64,000 nt of DNA from Betaproteobacteria bacterium (GTDB lineage Bacteria; Pseudomonadota; Gammaproteobacteria; Burkholderiales; Usitatibacteraceae), in the NCBI GenBank assembly GCA_016709665.1, contig JADJMI010000001.1:682001-746000 (forward strand). The letters run 5' to 3'. Position 1 is the first letter of the stretch, and each line of letters opens with the position of its first letter. The notes under the pieces were generated by a model. That model had not been told where the DNA came from. It ran no database searches and saw nothing but the letters and a program-made list of their open reading frames with translations. Made by a program: the position numbers and the translations under genes. Positions 61,139-64,000 of the stretch are shown one piece after another.

Positions 61139-62019
61139 TCCTCTCGCGCCTCGGGTCCTGGGCCGCGTTCGCCTTTCTCTGGGCGATCCACTTCCTGCCC
61201 ACGCCGTGGCTGGGCGCGATGGGAAGGGCCCTCGGCAGGCTTCTCTACCGCTTCGGCCGGGGGCGCGTCACCGACGTGAACCTCGCGCTCTGTTTTCCCG
61301 GCATGCCCGAACCCGAGCGCCAGGCGCTCGCGAAGCGGCATTTCGAGGCGCTGGGCCGCAACGCCATCGAGATGAGCGTCATGTGGTTCGCGAGCGACGA
61401 GCGCGTGCTGGACCTCGTCTCGATCACGGGCCGCGAGCACCTGGACCGGCTCAAGGGCCAGCCGATCATTCTCCTCGTGCCGCACTTCGTCGGCCTCAAC
61501 ATGGGCGGGGCCCGGATCGCGCAGGAATATCCGGGCTCCGCGAGCATCTACAGCCGCCAGAAGAATCCGGTGCTCGATCGGCTGTTCCTCAAGGGTCGGC
61601 TGCGTTTCGGCTCGCCGACGCTGCTGTCGCGCCAGGACGGCATGCGAGCCATCGTGAAGACCCTGCGGGAAGGACGCCTCCTCTATTTCCTGCCCGACAT
61701 GGACTTCGGCGCCCGCGACGCGGTCTTCTCGCCGTTCTTCGGCGTGCCCGCCGCCACCGTCACGGCCCTTCCGCGCCTCGCCCAACTCGGCCGCGCGACG
61801 GTCGTGCCCGCGATCGCGGTGCAGAAGGAACGCGGCTACGAGATGGTGGTCTACCCCCCGTGGGACAACTACCCCACGGGCGATGTCGAGGCCGACGTGC
61901 GCCGCATGAACGCCTTCATCGAGGAGCGCGTGCGCGAGATCCCCGAGCAGTACTTCTGGGCCCACAAGCGCTTCAAGACGCGACCGCCCGGCGAGCCTTC
62001 GCCCTACCGACGACGGTAA
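61132..62019 (+). CDS. LpxL-family lipid A acyltransferase (second copy), HX4N in place of HX4D/E
   Basis: This 295-residue paralogue of the preceding gene begins with a membrane helix (WAAFAFLWAIHFLPTPWLGA). The family blocks are GRVTDVNLALCFPGMPEPER, ASIYSRQKNPVLDRLFLKGR, LYFLPDMDFGARDAVFSPFF and EQYFWAHKRFKTRPPGEPSP. The catalytic region reads LVPHFVGLNMGG: the His is present, but the second residue of the HX4(D/E) dyad is Asn (AAC codon). This might weaken or alter activity, or an adjacent acid may compensate. GTG start at 61132 or 61135, overlapping the previous stop. Confidence 0.87.
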   Translation: MVILSRLGSWAAFAFLWAIHFLPTPWLGAMGRALGRLLYRFGRGRVTDVNLALCFPGMPEPERQALAKRHFEALGRNAIEMSVMWFASDERVLDLVSITGREHLDRLKGQPIILLVPHFVGLNMGGARIAQEYPGSASIYSRQKNPVLDRLFLKGRLRFGSPTLLSRQDGMRAIVKTLREGRLLYFLPDMDFGARDAVFSPFFGVPAATVTALPRLAQLGRATVVPAIAVQKERGYEMVVYPPWDNYPTGDVEADVRRMNAFIEERVREIPEQYFWAHKRFKTRPPGEPSPYRRR

Positions 62020-62053
62020 GATGGCACCCTCGGCACCCAATTCCGGAACATCG

Positions 62054-62884
62054 ATGCGAATCCGCTTCACCAAGATGCAGGGGCAGGGCAACGACTTCAT
62101 CGTGCTCGATGGCGTCCGCCAGCGGCTCGAGCTGCCTTCGGACCTCGTGCGCCGGCTGGCCGACCGCCATTTCGGCATCGGCTGCGACCAGGTGCTGGTC
62201 GTCGAGCCGCCACGGGAGTCCGGACACGATTTCCGCTACCGGATCTGGAACGCGGACGGCGGCGAAGTCGAGCAGTGCGGCAACGGGGCTCGCTGCTTCG
62301 CGCGTTACGTGCGCGACGAAGGGCTCACCGACAAGGACGAGATTTCCGTCGAGACGGCCCGAGGCGTGATCCGCCCGCGGATCGAGCCTTCGGGGCTCGT
62401 CACGGTCGACATGGGCCGCCCGGAGTTCGAGCCGCGCGAGATTCCCTTCGAAGCCAACGACCGGCGCCTCACCTACCCGATCGAGATCGAGGGCCGGCTC
62501 ATCGAGCTGGGCGTGCTGTCCATGGGCAATCCGCACGCGGTACAGGTGGTGCGGGACATCGACGCGGCGCCCGTCACGACGCAGGGGCCGCTCATCGAGC
62601 ACCACCCGCGCTTCCCGAGGCGCGTGAACGCCGGCTACATGCAGGTGATCGGGCGCGATTTCATCCGCCTGCGCGTGTGGGAGCGCGGCGCGGGCGAAAC
62701 GCTGGCCTGCGGAACGGGCGCCTGCGCGGCGGTCGTCACCGGCGTGCGCCGCGGCCTGCTCGACGCGGACGTGCGCGTGCAGACGCGTGGCGGAGAGCTC
62801 GCGATCCGCTGGCCCGGGGAAGACGCTCCCGTTATGATGACCGGCGACGCCGTCCGCGTGTTCCAGGGCGAGATCGACCTGTAG
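62054..62884 (+). CDS. dapF: Diaminopimelate epimerase
   Basis: This 276-residue enzyme converts LL- to meso-diaminopimelate for lysine and peptidoglycan. The ATG at 62054 gives RIRFTKMQGQGNDFIVLDG. The catalytic Cys pair is C75 in EVEQCGNGARCFARYV and C219 in AGETLACGTGACAAVV. SMGNPHAVQVV and EHHPRFPRRVNAGYMQV are also conserved. It heads the dapF-DUF484-xerC cluster that is conserved across proteobacteria. Confidence 0.96.
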   Translation: MRIRFTKMQGQGNDFIVLDGVRQRLELPSDLVRRLADRHFGIGCDQVLVVEPPRESGHDFRYRIWNADGGEVEQCGNGARCFARYVRDEGLTDKDEISVETARGVIRPRIEPSGLVTVDMGRPEFEPREIPFEANDRRLTYPIEIEGRLIELGVLSMGNPHAVQVVRDIDAAPVTTQGPLIEHHPRFPRRVNAGYMQVIGRDFIRLRVWERGAGETLACGTGACAAVVTGVRRGLLDADVRVQTRGGELAIRWPGEDAPVMMTGDAVRVFQGEIDL

Positions 62885-62913
62885 CGCGCCCCCGCCCTTC
62901 GGAGAACCCCAAC

Positions 62914-63591
62914 TTGCTCACCACGGACCAGGTCGCCGACTTCCTCCGCCAGAATCCCGGCTTCTTCGAGCAGCACGTCGACGTGCTCATGAACCTGCAG
63001 ATACCGCATCCGCATGGCGGGCGCGCCGTGTCGATCGGCGAACGCCAGCTCGTGGCCGAGCGGGAGAAATCGCGCCTGCTGGAAGACAAGCTGCGGGAGC
63101 TGATCCGGTTCGGCGAGGAGAACGACGCGCTGGGCGGCAAGGTGCACGCGCTCGCCTGCCGCCTGATCGATGCCGGCGGCCTGGACGCGACGCTCGACAC
63201 CGTCTATCTCGACCTCCTCGATCATTTCGCGGTGCCGCATGTCGCGGTGCGCCTGTGGGGCGTGGCCGAGGCGACCGCCGAGGCGAAGGAGTTCTCGGCC
63301 GTGCCGGTCGAGATGCGCCAGTTCGTCGAGAAGCTCGCCGTTCCCTACTGCGGCAACCACGCCGTCTACGAAAGCCAGGCGTGGTTCGGCGAATCGGCGC
63401 CGCACCTGAAGTCGTTCGCCCTCGTGGCCCTGCGCCACGGCGAATCGGCCTTCGGGGTCCTCGCGCTCGCCTCCGAGGACGCGCAGCGCTTCTATCCGGA
63501 GATGGGCACCCTCTATCTCGCCCGGATCGGCGACTTCCTGGGCCATGGGCTCCGGCGATACCTCACCCCGGCCCCCGTCGCCGCCGGCTAG
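62914..63591 (+). CDS. DUF484 family protein
   Basis: This 225-residue protein starts at a TTG with GGAGA 8 nt upstream. The opening LTTDQVADFLRQNPGFFEQH is the family signature. VSIGERQLVAEREKSRLLED forms a coiled-coil, and a GAF-like domain follows (DATLDTVYLDLLDHFAVPHV, SFALVALRHGESAFGVLALA, QRFYPEMGTLYLARIGDFLG). Its function is not established. The gene sits between dapF and xerC, as in many proteobacteria. Confidence 0.92.
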   Translation: MLTTDQVADFLRQNPGFFEQHVDVLMNLQIPHPHGGRAVSIGERQLVAEREKSRLLEDKLRELIRFGEENDALGGKVHALACRLIDAGGLDATLDTVYLDLLDHFAVPHVAVRLWGVAEATAEAKEFSAVPVEMRQFVEKLAVPYCGNHAVYESQAWFGESAPHLKSFALVALRHGESAFGVLALASEDAQRFYPEMGTLYLARIGDFLGHGLRRYLTPAPVAAG

Positions 63592-64000
63592 CGCCCTCGA
63601 GCGCTACCTCTCGCACCTGGCGAACGGTCGCCGCCTGGCCGCCCACACCGTGACGGCCTATCGCCGCGACGGCGAATTGCTCCAGCGCCTGGCCGGCGAG
63701 CGCGATCCGGCCGTTCTCGGCCCGCAGGACATCCGCCGATTCATCGCGATGCTTCACGCCGGCGGCCTCGCGCCACGCTCGCTCGCGCGAGTGCTCTCGT
63801 CCTGGCGCGGCTTTTTCGACTGGCTCGCGAAAGACCACGCCGTGACCGCGAATCCGTGCGCCGGCATCCGCCCGCCCAAGGCCGCGCGCACGCTTCCCGA
63901 GGCGCTCTCGCCCGACGAAGCCGTCCGCCTCGTGAGCCTGGAGGACGACTCGGAAGCCGGGCTGCGCGACCGCGCGCTCTTCGAGCTCGCCTACTCGTGC
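63545..64000 (+). CDS. xerC: Tyrosine recombinase XerC, N-terminal part (cut by window edge)
   Basis: 152 codons remain in the window. The ATG at 63545 is in another frame within the DUF484 3' end (47-nt overlap) and is the first start in this frame. The protein shows the SAM-like core-binding domain: LERYLSHLANGRRLAAHTVT, YRRDGELLQRLAG, IRRFIAMLHAGGLAPRSLAR and NPCAGIRPPKAARTLPEALS. The start of the catalytic domain, LRDRALFELAYSC, is reached at the edge. The catalytic R-H-R-Y residues lie beyond it. XerC resolves chromosome dimers at dif with XerD. Confidence 0.9.
   Translation, partial: MGSGDTSPRPPSPPASALERYLSHLANGRRLAAHTVTAYRRDGELLQRLAGERDPAVLGPQDIRRFIAMLHAGGLAPRSLARVLSSWRGFFDWLAKDHAVTANPCAGIRPPKAARTLPEALSPDEAVRLVSLEDDSEAGLRDRALFELAYSC

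Overview
The window is a high-GC chromosome segment whose gene content and order point to a betaproteobacterium. Evidence includes the ahcY-metF pair behind an S-adenosylhomocysteine (SAH) riboswitch, metK divergent from two LpxL-type acyltransferases and dapF-DUF484-xerC, a phasin with PhaR-like boxes, Bug/Tct tricarboxylate transport genes, and an NAD-dependent FdsA/FdsB-type formate dehydrogenase. Genus cannot be assigned by eye. No tRNA, rRNA, CRISPR array, phage or complete insertion sequence was found. Almost all DNA is coding, on both strands, and the very long opposite-strand ORFs are GC-skew shadows.

Layout: 1-5900 holds a truncated diguanylate cyclase, a class III nucleotide cyclase, an SPFH / small membrane protein / ribbon-helix-helix operon behind a perfect 18-bp palindrome, a tartrate/D-malate-type dehydrogenase with a decayed tctC remnant, and a GNAT acetyltransferase. 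5952-10597 is formate dehydrogenase. 10796-19098 holds a class II amidotransferase, a twin cNMP-domain protein, sucCD, DUF2889, a CHASE2 Ser/Thr kinase and an ornithine-cyclodeaminase-like enzyme. 19158-27991 is one giant secreted repeat protein of about 2,945 residues with an IPTL-CTERM-like anchor, interrupted here by three apparent single-base indels. 28053-34756 is an oxalate locus (10-formyl-THF hydrolase-like protein, frc, oxc, divergent FNR/DNR-class regulator). 35324-41873 has a cytidylate-kinase-like/BON fusion, tctABC, a universal stress protein and an ion transporter. 41950-63591 is mostly housekeeping: slt, cca, phaP, a TAXI receptor, a MidA-like methyltransferase, a pteridine-reductase-like SDR, ttcA, a serine/alanine-glyoxylate-type aminotransferase, an M48 protease, mgtE, metF, ahcY, metK, two acyltransferases and dapF. 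xerC runs off the right edge.

Metabolic theme: Frc and Oxc convert oxalate to formyl-CoA, CO2 and formate, and FdsAB oxidises formate to CO2 with NAD+. The same FNR-type operator (TTGAY-N4-GTCAR) stands 23-24 nt upstream of a -10-like hexamer at four promoters: fdsBA, sucCD, oxc-frc and tctCBA. The regulator divergent from oxc has the ExxSR recognition-helix pattern of the FNR/ANR/DNR class but no cysteine. This suggests one local oxalate/formate/dicarboxylate regulon, and it is the most interesting inference from the window.

Caution: five apparent frameshifts (cyclase, fdsB, three in the giant gene), two of them clearly at G/C runs, and a roughly 120-nt G/C-only stretch inside the formate dehydrogenase operon suggest base-level indel errors in this assembly rather than real pseudogenes.
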